64,000 nucleotides of DNA from Adiantum capillus-veneris (GCA_014529385.2 CM043960.1:31979396-32043395), one strand, 5' to 3'. Positions 47,501 through 59,595 are shown, numbered from the stretch's first letter. The notes: generated by a model from the letters alone, not told the origin. A program made the numbers and translations.

Positions 47501-48858
47501 AATTTGACTACAAGTCCAAGTCTAGCAAGTGCGGATACAGACAAGAGATTCTTCTTGATCCCAGGTACATAAAGTGCATCAACAAGTGTGAAGGAACTGC
47601 CATTAGCAGCAGTGAGCACAATCTTTCCAACTCCCTGAACTGGATAAGAGGCGTTGTTGGCACAAGTGATTGAATTCCCATGAGGGACAGACTCGAGAGA
47701 GGTAAACAATTCACGATGTGAGGTAATGTGCTTTGTAGCACCACTATCAAAATACCACACATGTGAATCTGCAGCAACTGACAAGCATGCATCATGGGCA
47801 GCAGGATTGTAAGTGCACTCTGCGCTAAAAGCCCATTCTGCATCAACATCAGCAACACAATCTCCTTTCACAGAAGACTCAACAATGGCTGCATTTGTAG
47901 TGGAACCAGCATTTGCAGTGGAACCACCCTCTTTCCTCTTAGCCTCTTTGGCCTTCAACTTAGGACACGACTTGATCAAGTGATCATTGGCTTTACAATA
48001 ATGGCAACGCATCTTCTTTTTGCCCTTATCACCAGAATTTCCAGATGAATTGCTGCCAGCAAAAACATTAGGAACATAATTTTTGCCACTCGTAGCAGAA
48101 CCATAAGAAGTGGCTACATTGCTGTTACCACCCTTTCTTTGAGAAGCAATAAAAGCCTGTTCAACTGCACGCTGTCTAGTCCTGTTTTTTCTGGACAGTG
48201 ACTCTTGCAACAGCAATGTGCATAATGCATCAAACTTGACAACTTCTGGATTTCCTTGGGTCATAAGTCTCCAAGTACTAGCAAAAGTCTGGTAAGAATC
48301 TGGTAAGGCATCAAGAACAGTCTGCACAAGGGAACTATCTGAAATAACTTCACCTGCAGAAATAAGTTGCTCATTGATATCCTTGACACTAGCAAGGAAA
48401 GTGTCCATATCATCTTCCTCATGCATAATCTTCGACTCCAGCTCTTTACGCAGCAAAGCAATTTTAGCCTCATTGCAGCTTGCATAAAGACCTGCTAGAA
48501 TATCCCAAGCCTATTTTGCAGATTTTGCTGAACGGATGTGAGGAGCAATGGTGCGCTTCACGGCGGACAACTCAATCAATGCATGAGCCTGCACATCCTT
48601 AACATCCCAACGAGCTTGTTCTGCCGTAGGCAAAACAACTCTAACAGCATCAATCCTTGTAGCAAGACCTGCAACATCCTCAACATCGCCTACATCCTCA
48701 GAACCAGGACGTACATCAATGCCCTGCACAATGTTCCAGACACCCTTTGACACAAGAACATGTTGCATCATATAAGCCCACATAGGGTAGTTGTCCCCAT
48801 CCAACTTGTCCTCAACAGCAAACATCTTGAACACATCTGTGTTGTTGTTGTCAGCCAT
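44570..48858 (-). pseudogene. Copia C2 gag-pol, nearly intact
   Basis: Starts at ATG 48858 (MADNNNTDVFKMF); an earlier in-frame ATG at 48918 is less likely. The gag domain is followed by a CCHC knuckle (CHYCKANDHLIKSC) near 48010, protease FDSGATKH near 47740, and the pre-integrase HHCC region about 47330-47220. The integrase core (FIDDYSRH, SDRGGEY, NGVAERKNR) lies near 47080-46830. RT has KWVYKLK near 45970 and YVDDLLI near 45510, and RNase H has SDSDWAGC near 45010. The stop is at 44570. Breaks are TAG at 48511-48513, TAG at 47098-47100, TAG at 45890-45892 and one frameshift near 46255 between integrase and RT. The 48511 and 45890 stops fit CAG-to-TAG changes. Otherwise the protein has full family length. 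Confidence 0.93.
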
Positions 48859-49207
48859 GGTAAATGCTGCACCTGATGTGAAAACTGCCCGAAAATAGGA
48901 GAAATGGAGAGGGAACAACCTGTGCTATATAGTACAAACTGTAGAAGACTATAAGGCACTTGTTATGCAGAAAACGGCACTGACAGAAATTCTGCACAAA
49001 ATGACAAAATAGCCTGTGCAGTACTGTCTGTAGTGGAAACGGAGGCCGAAATGAGCCCAAATCAAAATTCTGAGGAGACCAAGCTCTTCGAGTACTCCCA
49101 AAATATTTGTCGACCTGCGAACGCTCGCCAAAGCTCACTGAAATCAAAGAAAGTGAGCAGGCGTGTACTGGAGCAGCTGGCGACTAAGCCCGGGAGGACG
49201 TGACCTG

Positions 49208-49220
49208 CTCTGATACCAAT
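49208..49220 (-). promoter_or_regulatory. tRNA-iMet primer binding site of C2
   Basis: The complement reads ATTGGTATCAGAG(C), directly next to the 5' LTR. Confidence 0.88.
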
Positions 49221-49447
49221 TGTTGGAATTAGGGTTGCAGAGAAACACACACAGCTTGGAGAAGACGAAGGAAGCTCAAGGCACACAATAGAGAGTGTGT
49301 TACTTAGTGTGCAATGGAAAGATAGATAGCCCTAGAGTGATGGGTGTATATACAATGCACGGGGGGAAAAACCTCCTAAAGAGGGAAAAAATGCCCCGGC
49401 GGTCCTAGTGTGTTCACACACATCACTACCACATGTATATGGTAACA
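49221..49447 (-). repeat. 5' LTR of copia C2
   Basis: 227 bp, the same length as its partner, with TATATAC at about 49349 as a candidate TATA box on the minus strand. Confidence 0.95.
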
Positions 49448-49464
49448 ATAGTGCTTCCATGTGT

Positions 49465-52239
49465 CTAGGGCATGTAGACAGGTAAAATCTCTTTCTCATA
49501 AATTCCCAAGACTCGTTCATCAATATTGAGCCTTCGGCTCTCATATGCTATGGCATGCCCTTCTTGAAGCAAAGCTGCTCCAAGGCAATCACCACAAGCA
49601 TCACATTGGACCTCAAATGGCTTTGAGAGATCCGGAAGCACGAGGACTGGTTGGGAAGTAAGCTTCTCTTTGAGCTTTTCAAAAGCATTTTGCTCCTTAG
49701 CAGTCCACACAAACTTAACGTTCTTCTTAGTTAAGTCGTGTAGTGGTCCTGCTACTTGAGAGAATTTTGCTAGGAAGCGTCTATAGTATGCGCACATACC
49801 AACAAAGCTTCTTAGCTCATGTAGATTTCTTGGGTTAGGCCATGCTTTTATTACCTCTAACTTTGATGGATCCATTTGGATACCATCTTTAGAGATAATA
49901 TGACCTAGGTATTGAATCTCTTGTAGGAAGAATTCGCTTTTCTTTTGGTTGAGAAAAAGCTTGTTCTCCCTCAATGCTTGAAAAATCACTTGGAGATGTT
50001 GCTTATGTTCCTCCAAAGACTTGGAGCAGATGATGATATCATCAAAGAACACTCCAGTGAATTTGCGGTATGGTCTAAAAATTTTCTCCATCAAACGATT
50101 GAACGTAGCTGGTGCATTAGTCAAGCCAAAAGACATGACTAGATATTCATAAAGACCAAACGTTGTGCGAAACGCGGTCTTTAAGATATCTTCATCCACT
50201 ATCCTTATTTGATGATAGCCACTCTTAAGGTCAATCCTACTGAAGTAGATCGAGCCTTGTAGCTTATCAAACAGATCTTCTACTCGAGGTATGGGAAATC
50301 TGTTTTTGATAGTGATATGCTTTAGTGCTCGATAGTCCACACACATACGGTATGTACCATCTTTATTTTGCACTAAAAGGACTGGAGAACAAAAGGGAGA
50401 GGAACTAGGCCTCACCATCCCCTTGTCTACCAGCTCTTGTACTTGCCTCATGATCTCCTCTTGTTGAGCTTGTGAGACTCGATAAGGAGGCTTGTTAGGT
50501 GGTGAGCTTCCAGGAAGGAGCTCAATACGATGGTCATCATCCCCTCGTTTTGGAGGTAAGTCCATAGGGATATCATCGAGGAACACATCTTGGAATCCTT
50601 TTAGAAAATTAGACAAGTCTAACTCTTCTTGATTCCTACCGTTTACATTTGATGAAACATTAGTATCTTTTAGAGACTCTTTGACAAAAATCATGTACGC
50701 AAAAACTGAGCTCTTCATTGACTTATCAAAAGCAAGAGGATTTACAAGTGGAATAGTGCGACCACGCTCACTAGCATCTATATACATGTTCTTTCCCCTG
50801 TAGGTGAAGTAGATTCTCCTTTCAGGGAACTTCATATTGGCATCCATGCGATCAAACCATGGTGCCCCTAGGATAACATCCTCATGTTGGAGAGGAGAGA
50901 TGAAGAAGTCTTCCTTGTCGACATAGCTTTGGACATGAAGCGTCAACTTCCCAATCAAGGGAGTAACGGAGGCTTGTTGTCCCTTGAAAGCTGCATCAGC
51001 CACTACTATATCTCCCATCTCAAAAGCTTGAATGCCCAACTTGGTGGCCAACTCCATTGATATGAAGTTAAGAGTAGAGCCAGGGTCAAACAAGATGAAG
51101 GCATCATGCTCCCTTACCTTTCCCCAAGCATAGGAAAGTGATGATCCTTTGCAATGAGCATCCTCTTTTGGAGCTTCGATGGTGGAAGCCCTAGGAGTCT
51201 CATTGCGAGTATTCTTCTTGGGGCAAGAACTATAGCCATGTCCTTGATCCCCACACTTGAAACACTTATGGTCCTTGCAAAAAGCTTCAAGCTCTTCAGG
51301 AGAGAGTTTGTTTTTACCTTTGTAAACTCCCTTCTCCTTGGACCGATTGTTGTTGGTGTTGGAATTGACTTGGGAAGTATTTTGAACATTGGTTTTTCCC
51401 TTTGCATCATTTTTGTCTTTGTTTTCCATGGGCTTGACATTACGTCTAGCCCCTTGATGGAAATTGATGCGTGAAGCAACCATGGTGTGATGGATTACTT
51501 CGCTAATAGTACCACGCCGTTGAGAGTTGATGTATTCGGCCATCTCTTCAGGTAATCCCGCACATAATTGCTGCCTTTTCTCGGCAAAGTCTATCTTTTG
51601 AAAGATAATAGCCTTGAGATGTAAATCCCAAAATTTGTCTACATATTTGTGGATAGACTCATGGGAGAGGAGCTTCAAGCTGCGCCATTCGGTAAGCACT
51701 TTGTCCTTTGCATCGCTTGCAAGGAATTGCTTCATGATGGAAACTCGTAGAGTTTTCCATGTCTTTGGGGCTTCACCATTTCCACGAAGGCTAGCCCACC
51801 ATTGACGAGCTGATTTTTGGAAGTGCATAGCTACATGGCATAGCTTAGAGGACTCTGTGAAGCCCTCATCTCCAAAGGCCGCATCAAATTGCTGGATGAA
51901 GGCCAACACTTTGTCGGTAGTACCGAAGGTGCCATCATAGGTGAGAAAAGAGATACTCTTTCCTCCCTCCTTGAACTTTTTTAGCTTTTGTGACCTTCGC
52001 CATGCAGGAAATGATTTGCGATGTCCTCCCCTCTTGTATTCTCTAGGAGAATAACCATAACTTTCGTCAGAAGAGGAGGAAGGTGAAGAAGAAGGAGAAG
52101 AGGGTGACCTCTTCCTAGCCCTTTTCTTCCTTTGTTTCCTCTCTTGCCTTTCAGAGTGATGAGGAGAAGGACTATGTGTTGATCTTTTCCTCTTGGGAGG
52201 AGTGGGCGATCGTCTAGACCGCCGTCTTCGTGGAGCCAC
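49465..52239 (-). pseudogene. Gypsy G1 gag-protease-RT-RNase H
   Basis: A 924-codon open frame. An Arg/Ser/Pro-rich N-terminal stretch is followed by the retrotransposon gag domain (about residues 70-260) and a CCHC knuckle CFKCGDQGHGYSSC (about 324). The protease has FDPGST (about 383). RT has LKSGYHQI and the catalytic FFDDIII (about 730), where many relatives have YVDD. RNase H has QCDACGD (about 885). The frame is lost at the end: one base is missing near 49475 relative to the expected codons, giving a stop just before the C2 insertion. Upstream, gag continues in another frame (52254-52550). Gag packages the RNA, and protease, RT and RNase H make the cDNA. Confidence 0.93.
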
Positions 52240-52253
52240 ATCTTCAGAGGAAC

Positions 52254-52550
52254 TTAAGCTTTCATTGCTTTCTTACTCTTTGGATTCCTCCTCTCGAATG
52301 GGAGAGAGTCTTCTTTTGGGGGTCTCTTCAAGAGGCCTCCTAAGCTCTCTCTCTCCTCTTGGAGAGGAAGGGAAATTCCATAAGCACGAAGTTGTTGAGT
52401 AACTTCGGCTTGCAAAGCAGGGTTGCCCATAGCTTGCTCTAACCTAGTGACGAGATAATTCACAAACATGGGAGCATCATTATTAGCACCTTCATGTGCA
52501 AAATCAAAGCTATCAATGTCCATTCTACTCTCTTGATTATTGTCAGCCAT
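52254..52550 (-). pseudogene. N-terminal end of gypsy G1 gag
   Basis: Starts at ATG 52550 (MADNNQESRMDIDSF), in line with G2. It contains NYLVTRLEQAMGNPALQ and an Arg/Pro-rich end. A frameshift between about 52300 and 52254 separates it from the long frame starting at 52239. Copy G2 lacks most of this segment. Confidence 0.85.
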
Positions 52551-52950
52551 GTTAACAAAATTTATGTATGTACTTAGTGTATGCTTTGGCAATTCAAAAC
52601 CTTAGTTGCCACTCCTCTTAGCCTTTGAAAATCGGCTCTTAAGTATCTACACCCACGGCTCGAAGTGGTTAACTATAGAGAGTAGAGGAGTAGGTATAAC
52701 ATAGCAGAGTTGCCAAGGGCTAGCTCCTTTCGGACTTCTTATGGCTCAATAATGGTAAAGCCGTAGGCAAGTCTAAAAAGACTCCATTATTAAGTCCAAA
52801 TCTCCCGAGGTGTGCACCATCCCCCACATAGTGGGCTCAACAAAACCGATAATAGATCCCACTTCCACTTACCCTAATATAATTAACAACATCAACCATT
52901 TATAGGCTACTTAAGGACCTCTCTTCTTAAGCAAGAAAAGAGAAACCAAA

Positions 52951-52964
52951 TGCTCTGATACCAA
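52951..52964 (-). promoter_or_regulatory. tRNA-iMet primer binding site of G1
   Basis: The complement reads TTGGTATCAGAGCA, directly next to the 5' LTR at 52965. The leader 52551-52950 has no ORF of note. Confidence 0.9.
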
Positions 52965-54582
52965 TGTAATGGAATTGGCCTATTTAACTTGAGAGTAGCG
53001 GAAATTAATGAAAGTACTTTTGAGAAATGACTTTGTGAGCATAGCGGGTGAACACAGTTGAAGATAGCAACATAATCATAGCAATTAGTTAACTTGGCAT
53101 GAACAATACTTTTGCAAGAGAGAGAATTTAGAGAACATGACAACAGTTGAGGACCGGATTTATGTGGAGCCGGTCCCCCCTCCAATAGGCATTTGTATTA
53201 TGATTTCTCCCATTAAGAGAGACTTGTTACAATACAATCTTTGTGTTCCTTGTGACCTAGGTGATGCAATGAAGATGGAAAGCTTCATGCATCACAAACA
53301 TAACATAAACTTGAAGAAAGCTTTAACTATCCCAAGCCTCAGTCCCAAGACCTCAAAACACCTTCGAAGGTGGAGAGAGCTAGCAGGGAATGAGGGTAGG
53401 GAAGAGGAACTTGAAGAAACATTTCGTAGGAGAAAGAATTAGTTCCTCACTTATCATAACTCTTGTTGCTAGCATACATAATAGCATAGTAATGAAGAAG
53501 AAGGAGATGGCAAGCTTAAGCATTGAAGCATGGATCTTGGTTGGATTTGCACTCCATATCCAAGAGTGTTGGTGTAGGCTCTCAACCTCTACTTGCTTGG
53601 AGAAGGAGAGGGAGCTCTTGCACTTTGCATAGCACACAATGAGAGTGTTTGTGAGTGTGTGTGGGTGAGTATACCCCCTAAGCAATCCCCTAGCTTGCTT
53701 GGGTCGACCCCCCCTTGTAGCCCATGCTTGAAGCTCATTGGACCCCTCCAGGCCTAGCCAATCACAAGCAGGAGGCATTACAAGCAGCAAGGGTAGCCTT
53801 GAGACAATTGTCCCCCTTTCCCCTTTGAGAGAGAGGGATAGATAAATGCTAAATCAATTAATTAAATCTCCATAATTATTATTGGACCCCTTGGGTGGCC
53901 AACCAATAGGCTTCAGGCACACCATGAGGGCAACATGAGGAGGAACTTGACAAGTGTCTCTTTTGCTTTCTTTGTACCATGCATGCCTTGTGTGAGTGTG
54001 TGGGTGTTCTCTCTCATCCCCCCTCATGTAGGGCTCGCCCCCTCCTTGTAGGGATTGAATCTTTGACTTTTTGACTCCTCAAGCCCCTCATGCATAGGCC
54101 CAGTTCCCACCACAAGCTTGGCTCATAAGCACTTTAAGCTTGGGCTGAGTTCTCACCTCAAGTGCAACCCTAGCATCTCAAGCATGTCAAGCACCTCAAG
54201 CATCTCAATAATTAAGCACCTCAATCATCAAGCACCTCAAGCACCTTAGTCATCAAGCAGGACAAGCACCTCGAGCTGGGTCGGGTTCCCGCGCCTCAAG
54301 CTCAACCCTAGCTTGCCTAAGGTCAAAGGCCTTTTACACAAATTATTGGAGGTCTTCAATGAAGCTAATCCTAAGGTCTTATGGTCCATTTTTTAGCCTT
54401 TCTCTTTGATAGACCATCTCTCATTTGGGCCCCTTTACCATTGGCCCCGTGTTGAGATAGATCTATAAGCACATGTCTATATCTTAACACTTGTTCCCGT
54501 TTATTCTCCCACATTAAGTGATTAATTTAATATGAGAAAATCATTTGGGTTGGTTAGATATTAGATATTAGATTTTATGACA
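52965..54582 (-). repeat. 5' LTR of gypsy G1
   Basis: 1618 bp, TGTAATGG to TTATGACA on the plus strand. It is longer than the other LTR because of extra CAAGCACCT-type repeats around 54175-54265. Confidence 0.95.
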
Positions 54583-54587
54583 CTCTT

Positions 54588-54611
54588 GCACGTTATCCCT
54601 GGTAGCGTTGG

Positions 54612-54660
<49 letters not shown>

Positions 54661-55944
54661 CACGCGTAGAGAGAGAGGGAGAGAGAGATTTGGTGAGCAA
54701 TGTGTGTGTGTGTGTGTGTGAGATTGCAGATATGAAAAGTGTATGCATCAGTGGATACGGGTATGTGTGATTCTCAGGAGTGAGCAGGTGCTTTAGTTGT
54801 TTGCAGATCAGATATATGGGTGTGTGCTAAATAGGGGATAGGGGTGCTGTGTATATCATGGGCTATAGAGAGACGTGCTGATTTTGTGTTGGGTGTTTTT
54901 TCCATTTCCCCCTTTCCAACGTGCTCCATGATGCTCACACATTCTAGATTCATGCATAAATAGGTCAATTTTGTGAGGGAAATTGTCGTGCCTTGCGAGA
55001 ATTCAAAAAGGAAATTCAACATAGGGTTGGCTGTAAGCAATATATAGAGCATAGTGTTATGGTTCTTGAGATTAAGCAGTCGCCTCTATCATGCATTTTA
55101 GGATTGCCCACCCCAAGATCACCACCTGCAAGCCTTGGTACGTGTGATTCATGCACGAGAGAGAGACATGTTGTTGCAAATGCCATGTGTAGTTTCAAAT
55201 GATGTAATATGTGTTTCACACTCTTTTTGGGCGTGCTGAAGAGGTCCTAATGAGACCACAAAACTTCGTCCACTCTTTGTTGTGTGAGCGCGTGGATGTG
55301 GCATCCTACCATTAGATGTTGTGTGTGGAGGGAAAGTGTGCCCAATGTGGGGATCTTTCACTACTTACACCCATTACAAGCGATGGTGATGTAGACAAGA
55401 TAATTACATGGGAGCAGAATGACTACCAGACTTATACAAGGCTTTGAGGTGGTACATCTCAGAGGTTGCAACTTACACCTCATAGTGGACCACGTCCTTT
55501 CTTCATGCAAGCTATGAAAGGCTGACGGTGGCCTTACACTACTCTCATTTAGTCCTTGTTGTGAAGCTACGGCTAGAGAGGATTATCAGCAAAAATAAAG
55601 AGAGCACACCTCGTTGGCATTTGCATCCGGATGATCATGAGAGCGTCATGGAGGTAGTGCGGAGTAGAGTAGGAGCTACAAAATCTTACCGATGACATTG
55701 GCTCTCATTTTGGAGATGATAATTGTGATGATGAGTTCTATTGATGATGATCTAATTGGTGCTATTTATCTTTCCACGTTTCTCCCCCCTTGAGTTCCTT
55801 CCGTTCTTGTATACTCTTCTTCATGGATCTTTTATATTATGATGTTGTGTTTTCTCTTGTTCATTTGTGGTTCATTTCTAAGTTTAACATTCATCTATCG
55901 TTATTTAAGTTTTCCATTGCCATTGTTGTTATTTAAAATTCTCG
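54588..55944. other. Non-genic DNA right of G1
   Basis: Continues the original G1 target site. (TG)n lies at 54612-54655 and a shorter one at 54703-54720. No gene is recognised. Confidence 0.5.
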
Positions 55945-56512
55945 CATCCATCCATTGCCGTCTTGTCTGTGTGGCACTCACAATCACCAATTTTTTGCTA
56001 TTGGGCTCGCATGAGGCCAATGGCAAAAATTTGGCATCTATGATGTCGCCGACCTTCAAGACGGTGAGCGATGGCCATGAAAATTTATGATGGGGAGTAG
56101 GGTGCATTCCCCACCCTTGTAAAGTTTTGCGGTCGTCCGTTGCCGTCTTGTCAATGTGACGTTGCATAATTGCCAATTTTTTGCTATTGGGCTCACAGAG
56201 GGCCCAATGGCAAAACTTTGGCGTGACGTTGCTGATCGTCGAGACGATGAGCGATAGAAGTGGAACTTTGTAGGGGTGGAAATAGGGTTCAAATCCCCAT
56301 CCTACAAAGTTTTGTAGCCATCCGTTTTCGTCGCGTTGGTGTGGTGCTGCACAATTGCCAATTTTTGGCCATTGGGCTCGCCAGGGGTCCAATGACAAAA
56401 ATTTGGCATCTATGTCGCCGTTGACCTTCAAGATGGTGAGCGATGGCCACAAAAATTTACAGGGGTGGGGAGTAGGGTGCATTCACAACCCTTGCAAAGT
56501 TTTGCGGCCTTC
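55945..56512. repeat. Three tandem units of about 187 bp with internal hairpins
   Basis: Units start near 55947, 56135 and 56321 (CATCC-TTGCCGTC and variants). Each contains an inverted repeat built on GCCAATTTTTTGCTATTGGG and its complement, separated by about 8-10 bases. The minus strand is open for 193 codons (56482-55901) across all three units and gives a repeated peptide with WPSLT-LKV. I cannot tell whether that frame is real. Confidence 0.85.
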
Positions 56513-57632
56513 AATAAAAACAAAGAACATCATCATCAAAATACATCATGCATGTGAAATGTGAACACAATAAATCGTGGTTTTCTCTCATTACCCAATA
56601 CTACCAACAATGGCAAGAGACATGCGCATCAAAATACTTGAAAATTGGTACACATGAACACCATAGTCCATTGACTATAAGTACATCATAATCAAAATAC
56701 ATCAACCATAATGTCTACCATAATCTATAAGTACACAATCATAAAGATACATCGTATAAAAGGTGTGGTACAAGTGGATTGCATGAATTACAACATGACA
56801 ACTACAATCCATAGAAAATACAAGAAACACTAAAGTATGTACAAGTACATCAATTTGAATCAGAATCAGAATCCACATGCTCTATGTACGGTGCTAGCTG
56901 TACCCTAGTGTGGGGGGACTCAACACTCTCTGTGCTTTGGTGCGTTGTTTGCCAGGTGTTGCAGTTAGCTTGGCACGGGCCTCAGTTGCAGCTGAAGACT
57001 CTCCAATATCTACCCGAGCTCTATCTCATTGGAATGAAATCCAAGCAAGCGCCATCTTTTGGTTGGCTAGCATGTGGTGGGCCTACCATCCCATCTCCCA
57101 AGTTTGCAAATCTGCATATACTATCGAGGTAAATTGCGAGCGAGTATTGTCCTCTGTTGTATGGAGCTTTGCAACAAGTGTTGGGTCTGCAAAGTCTACC
57201 TCTGCGGGGAATGAGGAACTGCTAGGTGGCCTCCTTAGTGTTTGCTCTATGAGGAAGTCCCACTATCAAAAGCGCTCTCATCTCACATCCTCTACCTCTG
57301 TAACCAGTGGCCCCACAGATTGCCATCTATAATGCCTCCTCCTCTAATACCCCATCCTCTAGCAGTGCTGCAATGACTGCCTACATGTTTGCCTTGTCAC
57401 TTGCCCCAAGTGGCCGACAAGTGATGATGTCTACTATCTGACCTTGGCTGGAAAAAGATTGTTGATGCCGCATTAATGGGGTAAAGGTTGACTGGATCTG
57501 TCCATGGCACACTAGGAAATCTGAACACACACACACACACACACACATGTTGTTGACAAGGTAGTAAAGGTGGAAGTATTGGCTGCAACCCAAAGTATAG
57601 AAGCCTCCTTTAGCAAACTGTTAATGCAACAC
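56513..57632. other. Non-genic DNA with a possible decayed coding end on the minus strand
   Basis: On the minus strand a frame ends YIEHVDSDSDSN at about 56858, and upstream pieces (57300-57050) read FADPTLVAKLHTTEDN and WWAHHMLANQK-like in other frames. This could be a decayed transposase or other gene end, with no family assigned. (CA)n lies at 57522-57547. Confidence 0.3.
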
Positions 57633-57699
57633 TACATGTTGTTTTCCCTGTAGGTGATGTAGATTCTCCTTTCAGGGAACTTCATGTTGGCAGCCATAC

Positions 57700-58700
57700 G
57701 GTTGAACCATGGTGCCCCTAGGATAGCATCCTCATGTTAGAGAGGAGAGATGAAAAAGTCTTCTTTGTCGACATAGCTTTGGACATGAAGCCTCAACTTC
57801 CCAATCAAGGGAGTAATGGAGGCTTACAGTATCTCCCATCTCGAAAGCTTGAATGCCCAACTTGGTGGCCAACTCCATTGATATGAACTTGTGAGTAGAG
57901 CCAGGGTCAAACAAGATGAAGGCATCATGCTCCCTTACCTTTTTCCAAGCATAGGTGATCATATGCAATGAGCGTCCCCTTTTGGAGCTTCGATAGTGGA
58001 AGCTCTAGAAGTCTCATTGCGGGCATTTCTCTTGGGCCAAGAACAATAGCCGTGTCCTTGCTCCCCACACTTAAAAACATTTATGGTCCTTGCGAAAAGC
58101 TTCAAGCTCTTAGGAGAGAGTTTGTTTTTGCCTTTTTAAACTCCCTTCTCCTTGGACCGATTGTTGTTGTTGTTGTTGTTGAAATTGCCTTAGGAAGAAT
58201 TTTGGCATTGGTTTTCCACTTTGCATCACTTTTATCTTTGTTTTCCATGGGCTTGACATTCTGTCTAGCCCCTGGTTGGAAATTGATGTGTGAAGCAACC
58301 ATGGTGTGATGGATTACTTCGGTGATAGAACTAGGCCGTTGAGAGTTGACGTACTCGTCCATCTCTTCAAGTAATCCCGCACAGAATCGTTGCTTTTGTT
58401 CGACGAAGTCTATCTTTTGAAAGACAGTAGCCTTGAGATGTAAATCCCAAAACTCAAGGAATTGCTTCATGATGGAAACTTGTAGATTTTTCCATGTCTT
58501 TGGGGCTTCGTCGTTGCCACGAAGGCTAGCCCACCATTGACAAGCCAATTTTTGGAAGTGCATAGCTACATGGTGTAGCTTGGAGGACTCTGTGAAGCCC
58601 TCGTCTCGAAAGGCCACATCAAATTGTTAGATGAAGGCCAATACTTTGTTGCTAGTACCAAAGGTGCCCATCACATGTGAGAAAAGAGATAATCTTTCCT
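57700..58700 (-). pseudogene. Gypsy G4 gag and protease remnants
   Basis: The minus frame 58617-58102 matches G1 gag (QWWASLRGN, AGLLEEMDEYVNSQR) but lacks about 30 codons after SIMKQFL. The frame 57968-57732 holds protease FDPGSTHKF and then shifts. The CCHC knuckle lies between them in another frame (near 58050-58070). Multiple deletions make it non-functional. Confidence 0.85.
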
Positions 58701-59119
58701 CTCTCTTTGAACTTCTTGAGCTTTTGTGACCTTCGCCATGCAGAATATGAATAATACTTTTGCAAGAGAGAGAGCTTAGAGAGCATGACAATAGTTGAGG
58801 ACCGGATTTTTACTTGGAGCCGCGGTCTCCCCTCCAATAGGCATTTGTATTATAGATTCTCCCATTAAGAGAGACTTGGTACATTACAATCTTTTTGTGT
58901 TCCTTGTGACCTAGGTGATGCAATGAAGATGGAAAGCTTCATGCATCACGAGCATAACATAAACTTTGCAAAAAGCATTAACTATCCCATGCCTCGGTCC
59001 CAAGGCCTCAAACACCTTCGAAGGTGGAGAGAGCTAGCAGGGAATGAGGGTAGGGAAGAGGAAGAAGAAACATTCCATAGGTGAAAGAAGTAGTTCCTCA
59101 CTTATCATCACTCTTCTTG

Positions 59120-59595
59120 CTAGTATTGTTGGATACTGGTGGCTTTGATATTATATTGTACACAAATCTTCTGAGATCCGAGATTGTAATTCATTTCGTA
59201 GCTTGGCGCACACAGAGCAACAAAATTCATAGTTGGTTTCCAAAATTGAACTCTGATGGGCCGGGCCAGCAAATCCCGAAGCTAACCAACTCAGCCAGGC
59301 ACTTTCGATGATACCAAAATACAGCTTTTATTTATTTATAAATGTATTTCAACCCCTTCCCAAGCCCTTGTCCACCTGCGCCCTGTTGCTCCACTTCATG
59401 CCATGTGTGTTGACCTCTCTCCCTCCCTCTTGTGCTTCCATTTTCTTCGCCTAGCTTGCTGGTGTTGATGACTACGCCATCCCATCTGTTACCCACGCGT
59501 CGACAACATCACTTTCAACTAATAACGTTTGCTTTAGATAGGGTATCATCTCAGATTCAATATAATAACGATTTTTTTAACATCGTAGGGACATA
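59120..59595. mobile_element. Unidentified ~475-bp insertion in the G4 LTR
   Basis: The other LTR copies read GCTAGCATACATAATAGCAT without a break here. In G4 the sequence leaves the LTR after TTGCTAGTA and returns at CATACTAGCATCG. Neither clear inverted ends nor a definite target duplication could be fixed. It contains a GC-rich phrase GGGCCGGGCCAGC. Confidence 0.5.

Larger units (their letters stand above)
44268..49447 (-). mobile_element. Complete young copia element C2 inside G1
   Basis: A 5180-bp element with two 227-bp LTRs (44268-44494 and 49221-49447) that differ by only five transitions by eye (about 2 %), so the insertion is recent. The primer-site complement CTCTGATACCAAT adjoins the right LTR (49208-49220) and a purine tract adjoins the left, giving minus orientation. 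The flanks are GTAGT (44263-44267) and ATAGT (49448-49452), a 4/5 target duplication. Copia domain order is complete. Three TAG stops and one frameshift in gag-pol make this copy non-autonomous despite its youth. Confidence 0.95.
40654..54582 (-). mobile_element. Gypsy chromovirus-like element G1, split by copia C2
   Basis: Its LTRs are 40654-42226 and 52965-54582. The perfect target duplication is CTCTT (40649-40653 and 54583-54587). The primer-site complement TGCTCTGATACCAA (52951-52964) is next to the right LTR and a purine tract (complement of 42227-42240) next to the left, so transcription is right to left. Domain order gag, protease, RT, RNase H, integrase defines Ty3/gypsy, and a chromodomain-like end marks a chromovirus. 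Without C2 the element is about 8.7 kb. The coding region has two frameshifts and one stop besides the C2 insertion, so it is inactive but well preserved. Confidence 0.95.

Noticed and set aside
56270-56300. GGTTCAAATCC, similar to a tRNA B box
   Set aside because: No A box, anticodon arm or acceptor stem pairs around it. It is part of the 187-bp tandem repeat.
55945-56512. CRISPR-like array
   Set aside because: Units are long, directly adjacent and diverged, with no short repeats separated by unique spacers, and the DNA is plant nuclear.
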